Positions 1 to 7,109 of a stretch of DNA of 9,205 nt are shown one piece after another. The notes beneath the pieces were generated by a model, which made no database searches, was not told where the DNA came from, and saw only the letters and a list, made by a program, of their open reading frames with translations. The translations under genes were made by a program, and so were the position numbers. Origin of the DNA: Lachnospiraceae bacterium UBA1251 (GTDB taxonomy: Bacteria > Bacillota > Clostridia > Lachnospirales > Lachnospiraceae); contig DBVZ01000033.1 of the NCBI GenBank assembly GCA_002308255.1, positions 50,923 to 60,127 of the forward strand, written 5' to 3'. Numbering within the stretch: position 1 is the stretch's first letter; each line of letters begins with the position of its first letter.

Positions 1-311
1 AACGGCTTTGTGATGTAGTCATCCGCGCCGTACTCCAGTCCGAGGATCTTGTCCATATCCTCCCCTTTGGCAGTCAGCATAATGATCGGAACACCCGAGA
101 ATTCGCGGATCTGCTGGCATACTTCGAGTCCGGAAAGTTTCGGAAGCATAAGATCCAGCAGAATAATGTCGAACTCATTCTGTTTCGCCTGATTTAAGGC
201 TTCCTCTCCGTCATACGCGCTGATGACCTCAAATCCCTCCTGCTCGAGAGAAAAACGAATGCCCTTCACTATGTTCTTTTCATCGTCAACAACAAGTACT
301 CTTCTTGCCAT
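1..311 (-). CDS. Response regulator receiver domain (partial, C-terminus beyond left edge)
   Basis: This is the N-terminal 103 residues of a two-component response regulator, beginning MARRVLVVDDEKNIVKGIRF. The receiver-domain landmarks are all visible: acidic pocket D9/D10, phospho-acceptor D53 in DIILLDLMLP, the conserved T80 in IIMLTAKG, and K102 in the closing YITKP motif. The protein would be phosphorylated on D53 by a histidine kinase that is not in the window. The LGLEYGADDYITKPF ending is typical of OmpR/PhoB-family regulators (WalR/PhoP-like), which carry a winged-helix DNA-binding domain. That domain lies off the left edge, so the subfamily is an inference. The ATG at 309-311 has a GGAG at 320-323, eight bases upstream. 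The gene starts 19 bases after the stop of the comEA-like gene, so the two are probably co-transcribed. Confidence 0.93.
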   Translation of the reverse strand, partial: MARRVLVVDDEKNIVKGIRFSLEQEGFEVISAYDGEEALNQAKQNEFDIILLDLMLPKLSGLEVCQQIREFSGVPIIMLTAKGEDMDKILGLEYGADDYITKP

Positions 312-330
312 GATCACTGCTCCAATTCCG

Positions 331-1089
331 TCATTCAACTGTTATCGACTCTCTGATGCGATCGAATACAGATTCCTTAATTCCATTGACTTTGCATATT
401 TCCTCAACAGACCGGAAACTGCCGTGCTCCTCGCGGTAAGCGATCACGGCTTCCGCCTTGGCTTTTCCGATGCCGTTCAGCGTCATAAGCGTTTCCGCAT
501 CAGCGGTATTGATATTTATTTTTCTTCCGGATCCTGCCGTGTTTCCTTCCTCCGCTGCACCTTCCCGCACAAAACGCGGATCCGCTCCGACGGACACGTA
601 AGCGGCGGGATCCTCCGTCAGGGCCTTTGTTTCCTCTTTCGCCGGGAAACAGATCATCATGCCGTCTCTGACTTCAGCCGCCTGATTGACCCGGTCCGGA
701 TCAGCTTCCTCCGTCAGACCTCCGGCGGCTTCAGCCGCATCCATGATGCGCGCTCCTTCCGGAAGCACGTAGACTCCCGGATTCCTGACCGACCCTGTCA
801 CGTATACATAGAGAGCAGCCGGTTCTACCGGTATCTTCTCCGGGGAGCTTTCCGCTTCATCGAAGGCTTCCCCCGATTCTTCCTCCGCGGCATCACCCGG
901 CTTCGCCTGTTCCCTCTGCGTTTCCGTTTCCGGTACCGTTTCCTCCTGCACGGAAAACACCGGTCCGTTCCCCGAACCGCATCCTGTGATCGCTCCCGTC
1001 AAAAGAAGCAGGCAGAAAAAGATTCGCAGAAAAATGGGTTTCGTGACCGCCTTCCGGCCGGGTTTTCGGTTCAATATACTGTTTTTCAT
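331..1089 (-). CDS. comEA: ComEA-family helix-hairpin-helix DNA-binding lipoprotein
   Basis: The 252-residue product has the ComEA layout. A signal peptide ends in a lipobox, ITGC, with C37 as the predicted lipidated residue. A Glu/Pro-rich flexible linker spans about 41-90. An SLBB (soluble-ligand-binding beta-grasp) domain spans about 91-150, starting YVYVTGSVRNPGVYVLPEG. A C-terminal tandem helix-hairpin-helix domain spans 189-252, with ININTADAETLMTLNGIG and a second hairpin near VNGIKESVFDRI. In competent bacteria ComEA binds incoming double-stranded DNA at the cell surface and passes it to the ComEC channel. B. subtilis ComEA is held by a transmembrane helix, so a lipid anchor would be a variation. 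No comEB or comEC is visible, so a competence role is inferred from the domains. The ATG at 1087-1089 has AAGGAG six bases upstream. The gene follows argD and precedes the response regulator. Confidence 0.88.
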   Translation of the reverse strand: MKNSILNRKPGRKAVTKPIFLRIFFCLLLLTGAITGCGSGNGPVFSVQEETVPETETQREQAKPGDAAEEESGEAFDEAESSPEKIPVEPAALYVYVTGSVRNPGVYVLPEGARIMDAAEAAGGLTEEADPDRVNQAAEVRDGMMICFPAKEETKALTEDPAAYVSVGADPRFVREGAAEEGNTAGSGRKININTADAETLMTLNGIGKAKAEAVIAYREEHGSFRSVEEICKVNGIKESVFDRIRESITVE

Positions 1090-1159
1090 TGTGCACTCCT
1101 TATGGATTTCCGGTTGCGGGATTCCTCAGGTTCCGGGCATAAACCCTGTGCACAATCTC

Positions 1160-1189
1160 ATCATATCATCAAATCCAAAACAGTTTCAA
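1160..1189 (-). promoter_or_regulatory. Probable promoter of the comEA-like gene
   Basis: Read on the minus strand there is TTGAAA (-35, 1184-1189), an 18-base spacer and TATGAT (-10, 1160-1165), each one mismatch from the sigma-A consensus. Transcription would begin near 1153, giving a leader of about 64 bases before the start codon at 1089. The -35 lies only eight bases past the argD stop. No convincing terminator separates argD from this gene, so read-through from the arg operon is also possible. Confidence 0.5.
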
Positions 1190-1196
1190 CCGGAAA

Positions 1197-2384
1197 TTAT
1201 CCGAGGCAAACGTCCAGTATTTCCGCCATTTTGTCGAAGTCTTCCTTCTGTGCTGCAAGCGGAGGGACGAGGCGCAGGACATTCGTACCCGCGGAAATCA
1301 CAAGCAGTCCTTTCTCTCTTGCGGCGGCGACCACCTCGCCGACCTTTCTGCCTTCGAGTTCAAGTCCCTGCATAAACCCTTTCCCGCGGCGTTCCTTCAC
1401 ACAGGAATGTCTGTCGGTAAGTTCCCCGAGTTTCCTTTCAAAGTACGGGGTGAGCTCACGGACATGTCCCACGATATCCCTTTTTTCAAAAATATCGAAC
1501 ACGGCGCTGACTGCGGCACAGGCCAGGGGATTGCCCCCGTAGGTCGTCCCGTGGTCACCCGGTTCCAGCGAAGAGGATGCTGTCTTTTCATTCAGGACAA
1601 ACGCCCCGACCGGCACGCCGCAGCCGAGTGCTTTCGCGCATGTCATGATATCCGGTTTTATCCCGTATCCGTCAAAAGCCCAGAGATCCCCGGTACGTCC
1701 CATCCCGCACTGGATCTCGTCGAGGATCAGAAGAATGTCCTTTTCGTCACAGAGCGCGCGGACATCCCGAAGAAAGGCCGGGTCCGCCGGATAAATGCCG
1801 CCTTCCCCTTGTACTGTCTCCAGAATGATTGCGCAGGTATCGTCCCCGACGCATTCCAGAATGCTGTCAAAGTCATTGAAACGGGCAAATTTCACTCCGC
1901 CCATAAGCGGGCGGAACGCTTCCTGATAATGGTCATTGCCGGTAACAGACAGAGCTCCTACGGAGCGCCCATGGAAAGAGTTCTTCATGGCGATGATCCC
2001 ACCTTCTTTCTTTCCCTTCTTCCAGGCGTATTTTCTTGCCGCTTTGATCGCTCCTTCGATTGCTTCCGTACCGCTGTTCGTAAAGAAAGCTTTTGACATC
2101 CCGCAGGATCTTACAAGCTTTTCAGATGCTTCCGCCGCAGGGACATTATAATAAAGATTGGAGGTATGGATGATCTTTCCGATCTGATCCGTCAGAGCGG
2201 CATTATACTCCGGATCATTATATCCGAGTGCAAAAACAGCAATTCCCGCAGCAAAATCCAGGTATTCTTTCCCGTCCGTATCATAGACGCGCATTCCGTC
2301 GCCTCTCTCGAGCACAATGGGGAAACGGTTATAGACATGCACGTAGTACTGATCCAGCGTTTCTTTATAATCAGCGGTTTTCAT
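1197..2384 (-). CDS. argD: Acetylornithine aminotransferase (PLP-dependent)
   Basis: ArgD transfers an amino group from glutamate to N-acetylglutamate semialdehyde, giving N2-acetylornithine. It is a cytoplasmic class-III (fold type I) aminotransferase. Visible landmarks, numbered from the chosen start, are FFTNSGTEA (PLP phosphate binding, about 101-109), FHGRS (about 137), [12 protein letters not shown] with the PLP-ring aspartate D222, and [14 protein letters not shown] with Schiff-base lysine K251. [12 protein letters not shown] follows further on. The length of 395 residues is normal for the family. The frame is open to an ATG at 2402, but that start has AGGAG only about three bases away and overlaps argB more deeply. 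The ATG at 2382-2384 has AGAGAGG at 2392-2398 with seven-base spacing, so I prefer it. It overlaps the end of argB by 14 bases, suggesting translational coupling. It is the last gene of the argCJBD operon. Confidence 0.96.
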   Translation of the reverse strand: MKTADYKETLDQYYVHVYNRFPIVLERGDGMRVYDTDGKEYLDFAAGIAVFALGYNDPEYNAALTDQIGKIIHTSNLYYNVPAAEASEKLVRSCGMSKAFFTNSGTEAIEGAIKAARKYAWKKGKKEGGIIAMKNSFHGRSVGALSVTGNDHYQEAFRPLMGGVKFARFNDFDSILECVGDDTCAIILETVQGEGGIYPADPAFLRDVRALCDEKDILLILDEIQCGMGRTGDLWAFDGYGIKPDIMTCAKALGCGVPVGAFVLNEKTASSSLEPGDHGTTYGGNPLACAAVSAVFDIFEKRDIVGHVRELTPYFERKLGELTDRHSCVKERRGKGFMQGLELEGRKVGEVVAAAREKGLLVISAGTNVLRLVPPLAAQKEDFDKMAEILDVCLG

Positions 2385-3276
2385 GATAGTACCTCTCTTC
2401 ATTGTCTCCTATGATCGCCGTACCGATTCCTTTGTTCGTAAAGAATTCAAGCAGCAGGCAGTGTTCGATCCGTCCGTCAAGGATATGCACGCGGGATACC
2501 CCGTTTTCGATCGCATCCACACATCCCCTGAGCTTCGGAAGCATCCCGCCTCCCGCATTTCCGGACGCGATAAACTCATTTGTCTCCTTAACGCTCATCT
2601 CCGAGATCAGTGTCGTCGGATCCGTCGGATCGGCATAGACGCCTTCTATATCCGACAGGAAAACAAGTTTGGCGGCATTTTCCGCCTCCGCGATCGCGCA
2701 GGCTGCGTCATCCGCATTGACGTTGTAGGCGTGGAAGTCTTTTCTGCCGAGCCCCACCGGACAGATCACGGGAACAAAATCATTTTCGATCAGCGTATCG
2801 ATCAGAGAGGTATTGACCTCTGCAACTTCTCCCACATATCCGATGTCACGTTTTCCGGCTTTTTTCTTCCTGCAAAGCAGCGTGCCTCCGTCTTTTCCCG
2901 ACACGCCCGCCGCTTTGACGCCGTTGCTCTCCATATACTGGACGAGGTCCTTGTTGACCTTATTCAGGACCATCTCCGCGACTTCCATCGTCTTCTCGTC
3001 CGTCACGCGCAGTCCCTCGACAAATTCGGGTGTCTGGCCGGAGAGCTTCACCCATTTGCTGATCTCCTTGCCGCCCCCGTGAACGATGATCGGCTTGAAG
3101 CCGACCAGCTTCAGGAGCGCCACATCCTGGATCACGCTTTTTTTCAGGGCATTGTCCGTCATCGCGCTGCCGCCGTACTTTACGACGATCTTCTTTCCGG
3201 AAAACTCCCTGATATAAGGTAAGGCTTCTATGAGTACATTCGCTTTCTGCACCCAGGATTCCATATTTTCTGTCAT
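2371..3276 (-). CDS. argB: Acetylglutamate kinase
   Basis: ArgB phosphorylates N-acetylglutamate with ATP to N-acetylglutamyl-5-phosphate, the committed step when acetyl groups are recycled by ArgJ. The 301-residue protein shows the amino-acid kinase fold motifs: VVKYGGSAM with catalytic K33, IVHGGGKEI (H66-G69) for the substrate carboxylate and phosphates, GLRVTD with R90, NVNADDAA with D189, LSDIEGVY around D209, and GGMLPKL with K248. About 25 residues precede the first beta strand ([20 protein letters not shown]). An N-terminal helix of this kind is characteristic of hexameric, arginine-inhibited acetylglutamate kinases such as those of Pseudomonas and Thermotoga, so feedback inhibition by arginine is a reasonable inference. 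AGAGGAGAA at 3281-3289 is a good ribosome binding site. The gene lies 81 bases after argJ and overlaps argD. Confidence 0.97.
   Translation of the reverse strand: MTENMESWVQKANVLIEALPYIREFSGKKIVVKYGGSAMTDNALKKSVIQDVALLKLVGFKPIIVHGGGKEISKWVKLSGQTPEFVEGLRVTDEKTMEVAEMVLNKVNKDLVQYMESNGVKAAGVSGKDGGTLLCRKKKAGKRDIGYVGEVAEVNTSLIDTLIENDFVPVICPVGLGRKDFHAYNVNADDAACAIAEAENAAKLVFLSDIEGVYADPTDPTTLISEMSVKETNEFIASGNAGGGMLPKLRGCVDAIENGVSRVHILDGRIEHCLLLEFFTNKGIGTAIIGDNEERYYHENR
2392..2398 (-). promoter_or_regulatory. Ribosome binding site deciding the argD start
   Basis: AGAGAGG on the minus strand, seven bases before the ATG at 2384 and inside the 3' end of argB. It favours the internal methionine over the in-frame ATG at 2402. 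Confidence 0.6.
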
Positions 3277-3357
3277 AGTATTCTCCTCTGCCGCTCCTTC
3301 CTGTCCGCAGTGTTTATCCGCCGGGTCATTTTGCAGCGCGGCAACGTGTTCTTTCGC

Positions 3358-4593
3358 TCAGGAACGATAGCTCGCGTTGATATCGATGTATCCGTGCGTG
3401 AGGTCACATCCCCACGCCGTTGCCTCGGCTGCTCCCGCATTCATGTCCGCAGTGATCGCGATATCCTTCTCTGACAGGATCCTTGTCGCTTCTTCTTCGG
3501 AGTAGGCAGCGGCCCTTCCCCTCTCTACGATCTTCAGTTTTCCGGCACGGCTCTCGACCATGATATCGACCATTTCCGGTTCAAATTCCGCTCCGGAATA
3601 TCCGAGTGCGCACATGATCCTTCCCCAGTTGGCATCGTGCCCGGCGATCGCTGCTTTCGTCAAAGAAGAAGAAACGACGGAACGTGCGAGTTTTCTGGCG
3701 TCGTCTTTACAGGCGGCATGTTCCACACGGCAGCTGAGCAGTGCCGTTGCACCTTCTCCGTCCGCGGCGATCTGTTTGGCAAGGTACAGATTCACTTCAT
3801 GCAGCACCTCGCAGAACAGCTGGTAATCCGCATCTTTCGTACTGATCGTTTTATTTCCCGCAAGCCCGTTCGCAAGGAGCAGAACGGTATCGTTTGTCGA
3901 CGTATCCCCGTCGACCGAGATCATATTGTATGTTTCCCTCACGTCCTCACTGAGTGCCTCCTGAAGAAGTTCCTTGGAAATGCTGACATCCGTCGTGAGG
4001 AAAGAAAGCATCGTGCACATATTGGGGTGGATCATCCCGGATCCCTTGCAGCATCCGCCGAGCGTCGCGACCGTTCCGTCGGAAAGCGTAAATGTCACGG
4101 CATTCTGTTTTTCCACCGTATCTGTCGTCATGATCGCCTGTGCCGCTCTTGTGCCGGATTCCATGCTTCCGTCCAGCAGATCCGCCAGATGGTTCACACC
4201 GTCTTCAATTTTTTCGATCGGAAGCTGTGCTCCGATGACCCCGGTGGACGCAACGAGAACCGATTCCGGAGAGACGACAAGTTTCTGCGCCACCGCATCG
4301 GCTGTCCTCACACAGTACGACATTCCCTCTTCCCCGGTACAGGCATTGGCGATGCCCGAATTCACCACGACGACCTGCGCGGGAGCTCCGCTCCTGACGC
4401 GGTCCCGGTCCCAGATCACAGGGGCCGCCTTGACGACATTGCTTGTAAATGTTCCCGCACATACACAGGGAACGCTGCTCATGATCATAGCCATATCCGG
4501 TTTCTCGGAAATCTTTTTGATATTGGCCGCATAGGCAGCCGCCTTAAAGCCTTTTGCCGCGGTCACGCCGCCCTCGATAATGTTGATGATCAT
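3358..4593 (-). CDS. argJ: Bifunctional glutamate N-acetyltransferase / amino-acid acetyltransferase
   Basis: ArgJ moves the acetyl group from N2-acetylornithine to glutamate, closing the cyclic arginine pathway and releasing ornithine. Many family members can also acetylate glutamate with acetyl-CoA, but which activity this one has cannot be read from sequence. The 411-residue precursor is of usual length. It should self-cleave into alpha and beta chains before T194 in KGSGMIHPNMCTML, where T194 becomes the N-terminal nucleophile. STGVIGAQLP (116-125) carries the oxyanion-hole Thr-Gly pair, and the C-terminus WGCDLTHGYIDINASYRS has the usual active-site-closing tail. The residue before the nucleophile is cysteine, whereas many relatives have alanine. 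The start at 4593 has GAGGAGG at 4603-4609 with nine-base spacing. It begins 14 bases after argC ends. Confidence 0.97.
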   Translation of the reverse strand: MIINIIEGGVTAAKGFKAAAYAANIKKISEKPDMAMIMSSVPCVCAGTFTSNVVKAAPVIWDRDRVRSGAPAQVVVVNSGIANACTGEEGMSYCVRTADAVAQKLVVSPESVLVASTGVIGAQLPIEKIEDGVNHLADLLDGSMESGTRAAQAIMTTDTVEKQNAVTFTLSDGTVATLGGCCKGSGMIHPNMCTMLSFLTTDVSISKELLQEALSEDVRETYNMISVDGDTSTNDTVLLLANGLAGNKTISTKDADYQLFCEVLHEVNLYLAKQIAADGEGATALLSCRVEHAACKDDARKLARSVVSSSLTKAAIAGHDANWGRIMCALGYSGAEFEPEMVDIMVESRAGKLKIVERGRAAAYSEEEATRILSEKDIAITADMNAGAAEATAWGCDLTHGYIDINASYRS

Positions 4594-4602
4594 CCTCTTT
4601 TA

Positions 4603-4609
4603 CCTCCTC
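4603..4609 (-). promoter_or_regulatory. argJ ribosome binding site overlapping the argC stop
   Basis: GAGGAGG on the minus strand, nine bases from the argJ ATG. It overlaps two bases of the argC TGA (4608-4610), so ribosomes ending argC translation finish on the argJ initiation region, which fits coupled expression. Confidence 0.75.
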
Positions 4610-5648
4610 AAAAAGCCATCGGCACGGCAGTGAGTCCTTCTTCCTCCTGAAGGCCGAACATCAGGTTCATGTTCTGCACTGCCTGTCCGGCAGCTCCTTT
4701 TACGAGATTGTCAATGGAGCCCATCATGATCAGCCTGTTCGTTCTTCTGTCAACGCGGAATCCGATATCCGCGTAATTGCTGCCTCTCACATATCTGGTC
4801 TCCGGAACTCTGTCTGATCCGAGGACGCGCACAAATTTTTCATTTTCATAGAAAGAATCATAAACCGCCCTGACTTCTTCCCACGAAACTTCTTTCCGAA
4901 GGGAAGCATAGGCCGTCACAAGGATCCCTCTCTCCATCGGCACAAGATGGGGCGTGAAATTCAGTACGATCTCTTTTCCCGCCGCGAGTCCGAGCTGGTC
5001 TTCGATTTCCGGCGTGTGGCGGTGGTTCGCCACGCCGTATGCTTTGATGTTTTCGTTGACTTCACAGAAAAGATTTGCTGTTTTTGCCCCTCTTCCTGCC
5101 CCTGTCGTTCCGGATTTCGCATCAATGATGACCGTATCCGGATCGATCAGTCCCGCTTTCATTGCCGGACAGACCGACAAAATGCTGCAAGTCGGATAAC
5201 ATCCCGGATTCGCTATGATCCTGGCTTTCGCGATCCTGTCCCGGTTCCTTTCCGGCAGGCCGTATACCGCCTCTTCAAGAAACTGCGGCGAGGGATGATG
5301 AATACCGTACCAGGCTTCATATCTCGACGCATCTTTGATCCGGAAATCGGCGGAAAGGTCAATGATCTTTACCTTATTAAGAATTTCCTCGCTGACAAGA
5401 GAGGCGCATAACCCCTGCGGCGTAGCTGTGAAGATAACGTCCGCCGCTTCCGCGAGCGCCTGCATGTCCTCTCCCATGCATTTTTCGTCCGCAATCCCGA
5501 ACATGCTTCCGTAGATCTCCGAAAACGGACGGTCTGTATAACTTTTTGATCCCAGCCAGACGATCTCTGCATCCGGATGGCCTTTCAATATCCTGACAAG
5601 TTCGGCGCCGGCATACCCGGTTGCGCCGATAATTCCGACTTTTATCAT
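4608..5648 (-). CDS. argC: N-acetyl-gamma-glutamyl-phosphate reductase
   Basis: ArgC uses NADPH to reduce N-acetylglutamyl-5-phosphate to N-acetylglutamate-5-semialdehyde in the cytoplasm. The 346-residue protein is the usual length of the type 1 enzyme. It has the N-terminal Rossmann motif GIIGATGYAGAEL (5-17), the IIDLSADFRI segment (95-104), the catalytic cysteine C150 in ANPGCYPTC, SGTTGAGRGAK (179-189), and catalytic-base histidine H211 in ANHRHTPEIEDQL. The C-terminal DNLVKGAAGQAVQNMNLMFG is a family hallmark. The ATG at 5646-5648 has AAGGAG at 5657-5662, eight bases upstream. It is the first gene of the minus-strand argCJBD operon. It is transcribed from the promoter at 5694-5722 and faces away from argG across a shared regulatory region. 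Confidence 0.98.
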   Translation of the reverse strand: MIKVGIIGATGYAGAELVRILKGHPDAEIVWLGSKSYTDRPFSEIYGSMFGIADEKCMGEDMQALAEAADVIFTATPQGLCASLVSEEILNKVKIIDLSADFRIKDASRYEAWYGIHHPSPQFLEEAVYGLPERNRDRIAKARIIANPGCYPTCSILSVCPAMKAGLIDPDTVIIDAKSGTTGAGRGAKTANLFCEVNENIKAYGVANHRHTPEIEDQLGLAAGKEIVLNFTPHLVPMERGILVTAYASLRKEVSWEEVRAVYDSFYENEKFVRVLGSDRVPETRYVRGSNYADIGFRVDRRTNRLIMMGSIDNLVKGAAGQAVQNMNLMFGLQEEEGLTAVPMAF

Positions 5649-5693
5649 CGTCGAAGCTCCTTACCTGATCGCAGTTTTCTGTTCGTGCATTTC

Positions 5694-5722
5694 ATAATAC
5701 CCAATACTCTTTCGTTTGTAAA
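5694..5722 (-). promoter_or_regulatory. Promoter of the argCJBD operon
   Basis: On the minus strand TTTACA (-35, 5717-5722) and TATTAT (-10, 5694-5699) are separated by exactly 17 bases. Each hexamer is one mismatch from the sigma-A consensus. Transcription would start near 5687, giving a leader of about 39 bases, too short for a T-box or riboswitch. The ARG-box pair begins 18 bases upstream of the -35. Confidence 0.8.
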
Positions 5723-5740
5723 GAGGAGAACTGCATTGTC

Positions 5741-5758
5741 GTTGTATACTTATGCACT
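5741..5758. promoter_or_regulatory. ARG box 1 (ArgR/AhrC operator candidate)
   Basis: GTTGTATACTTATGCACT fits the 18-bp ARG-box form (TGAAT-4-ATKCA). The left half TGTAT matches four of five bases and the right half ATGCA is a full match to the B. subtilis-type ATKCA. It is followed, after exactly three bases, by ARG box 2. Confidence 0.65.
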
Positions 5759-5761
5759 TTA

Positions 5762-5779
5762 TATGAATATTCATTCACT
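5762..5779. promoter_or_regulatory. ARG box 2 (ArgR/AhrC operator candidate)
   Basis: TATGAATATTCATTCACT matches WNTGAATWWWWATTCANW at every position except one C in the A/T-rich spacer. Both five-base half sites are perfect. With box 1 it forms two 18-bp boxes with a 3-bp gap (21 bp centre to centre), the arrangement bound by ArgR hexamers in well-studied bacteria. It lies between the argC and argG promoters, so one bound complex could repress both in the presence of arginine. Confidence 0.78.
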
Positions 5780-5800
5780 TTCGTTCTTATTTTATGGGTT

Positions 5801-5829
5801 TTTACACTTGCATATTGAATGTCTATGTT
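5801..5829 (+). promoter_or_regulatory. Promoter of argG
   Basis: TTTACA (-35, 5801-5806) and TATGTT (-10, 5824-5829) have a 17-base spacer. An overlapping alternative is TTGCAT (5808-5813) with TATATT (5831-5836), which has a better -10 but a weaker -35. Either gives a leader of roughly 25-35 bases to the argG start. An extra ARG half site (TGAAT, 5816-5820) falls inside the promoter. Confidence 0.65.
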
Positions 5830-5854
5830 GTATATTTTTTCTCGAAGCCAAATC

Positions 5855-5861
5855 AAGGAGG
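5855..5861 (+). promoter_or_regulatory. argG ribosome binding site
   Basis: AAGGAGG, eight bases before the ATG at 5870. It sets the start and excludes the in-frame ATG at 5819, which lies upstream of the predicted -10 and has no such site. Confidence 0.9.
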
Positions 5862-5869
5862 TTCTTTTT

Positions 5870-7093
5870 ATGAAGAAGAAAGTAGTGCTTGCATATTCCG
5901 GCGGTCTTGATACAACAGCGATCATCCCGTGGCTCATCGAAAACTTTGATTACGAAGTCATCTGCTGCTGCGTTGACTGCGGACAGGGAAATGAGCTCGA
6001 CGGACTCGAAGAGCGTGCGAAACTCTCCGGCGCATCCAAATTATATATAGAAGATATTAATGACGAATTTGCCGAAGAGTTTATTATGCCCTGTGTACAG
6101 GGAGGAGCTGTTTACGAGAATAAGTATCTTCTTGGCACTTCCATGGCCCGTCCCGCAATTGCCAGAAAGCTTGTGGAAATTGCCAGAAAAGAAGGTGCTT
6201 CCGCAGTCTGCCACGGCGCAACAGGAAAAGGAAATGACCAGATCCGGTTTGAACTCGGCATCAAAGCCCTTGCTCCCGATCTCGACATTATCGCCCCCTG
6301 GAGAATGACAGATATCTGGAAATTCCAGTCTCGCGAAGACGAGATCGCCTACTGCCATGAAAAAGGGATCCATCTCCCGTTTGACGCAAGCTCCAGCTAC
6401 AGCCGCGACCGTAATCTCTGGCACATCAGCCATGAAGGCCTGGAACTCGAAGATCCTTCTCTGGCTCCGAACTACGAGCATCTTCTCGTACTCGGCGTCT
6501 CTCCGCAGGCTGCCCCGGACGAAGAGACCGAAGTGACGATCACTTTTGAAAAAGGAGTTCCTACTTCCGTTAACGGCACGAAAATGAAACCCGCGGATGT
6601 GATCCGCAAACTCAACGAACTCGGCGGCAAAAACGGCATCGGCATCGTCGACATCGTCGAAAACCGTGTCGTAGGCATGAAGTCACGCGGTGTTTACGAG
6701 ACTCCCGGCGGAACGATCCTCATGGAAGCCCATCAGCAGCTCGAGGAACTTGTCCTTGACCGTGCCGTCATGGAAGTCAAAAAGGACATCGGCAACAAGC
6801 TCGCTCAGGTCGTCTATGAAGGCAAGTGGTTCACGCCTCTGTGCGACGCGCTGCGCGCCTTTATTGCCTCGACCCAGCAGTATGTAACCGGCGAGGTAAA
6901 GCTGAAACTCTACAAGGGCAATATCATCAAGGCCGGCACGACATCACCGTACAGCCTGTACAGCGAATCGCTCGCTTCCTTTACGACCGGCGATCTTTAT
7001 GATCATCACGACGCCAGCGGATTCATTACTCTCTTCGGCCTGCCGCTGAAGGTGCGTGCAATGAAACTTCTGGAAGCAGAGAACAATAAATAA
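5870..7093 (+). CDS. argG: Argininosuccinate synthase
   Basis: ArgG joins citrulline and aspartate using ATP (released as AMP and pyrophosphate) to make argininosuccinate. The 407-residue product is of standard length. It begins MKKKVVLAYSGGLDTT, where SGGLDT (10-15) is the N-type ATP pyrophosphatase P-loop. ENKYLLGTSMARP (83-95) and HGATGKGNDQIRFE (115-128) bind citrulline, aspartate and nucleotide and are family signatures. PDLDIIAPWR (136-145) and the following synthetase domain with a C-terminal multimerisation helix are intact. The start at 5870 is fixed by AAGGAGG. It is transcribed away from argCJBD, probably under the same arginine-responsive operator. argH, its usual partner, does not follow: a palindromic element and a convergent gene come next. 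Confidence 0.98.
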   Translation: MKKKVVLAYSGGLDTTAIIPWLIENFDYEVICCCVDCGQGNELDGLEERAKLSGASKLYIEDINDEFAEEFIMPCVQGGAVYENKYLLGTSMARPAIARKLVEIARKEGASAVCHGATGKGNDQIRFELGIKALAPDLDIIAPWRMTDIWKFQSREDEIAYCHEKGIHLPFDASSSYSRDRNLWHISHEGLELEDPSLAPNYEHLLVLGVSPQAAPDEETEVTITFEKGVPTSVNGTKMKPADVIRKLNELGGKNGIGIVDIVENRVVGMKSRGVYETPGGTILMEAHQQLEELVLDRAVMEVKKDIGNKLAQVVYEGKWFTPLCDALRAFIASTQQYVTGEVKLKLYKGNIIKAGTTSPYSLYSESLASFTTGDLYDHHDASGFITLFGLPLKVRAMKLLEAENNK

Positions 7094-7109
7094 GAAAAAG
7101 GGCGCTTTT

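Noticed and set aside
223..1542. Long plus-strand open frame of 439 codons
   Set aside because: It runs antisense across the response regulator, comEA and argD genes, has low-complexity Arg/Ser/Phe-rich composition, and shows no domain or ribosome binding site.
2383..3222. Plus-strand open frame of 279 codons
   Set aside because: It is antisense to argB, whose active-site motifs are all present on the minus strand.
3277..3357. Possible hairpin or extra promoter between argJ and argB
   Set aside because: Only short GC-rich complementarities are present, with no T run and no convincing -35/-10 pair. It looks like an ordinary operon gap.
3637..4650. Plus-strand open frame of 337 codons
   Set aside because: It is antisense to argJ, whose motifs are complete. 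The His/Arg/Cys-rich translation is typical of an opposite-strand shadow.
5819..5869. Upstream in-frame ATG extending argG by 17 residues
   Set aside because: It would start upstream of the predicted -10. The AAGGAGG at 5855-5861 and the conserved KKKVVLAYSGG N-terminus point to 5870.
5649..5869. T-box, riboswitch or attenuator in the arg leaders
   Set aside because: The predicted leaders are only about 25-40 bases and contain no specifier-loop or terminator-antiterminator structure.
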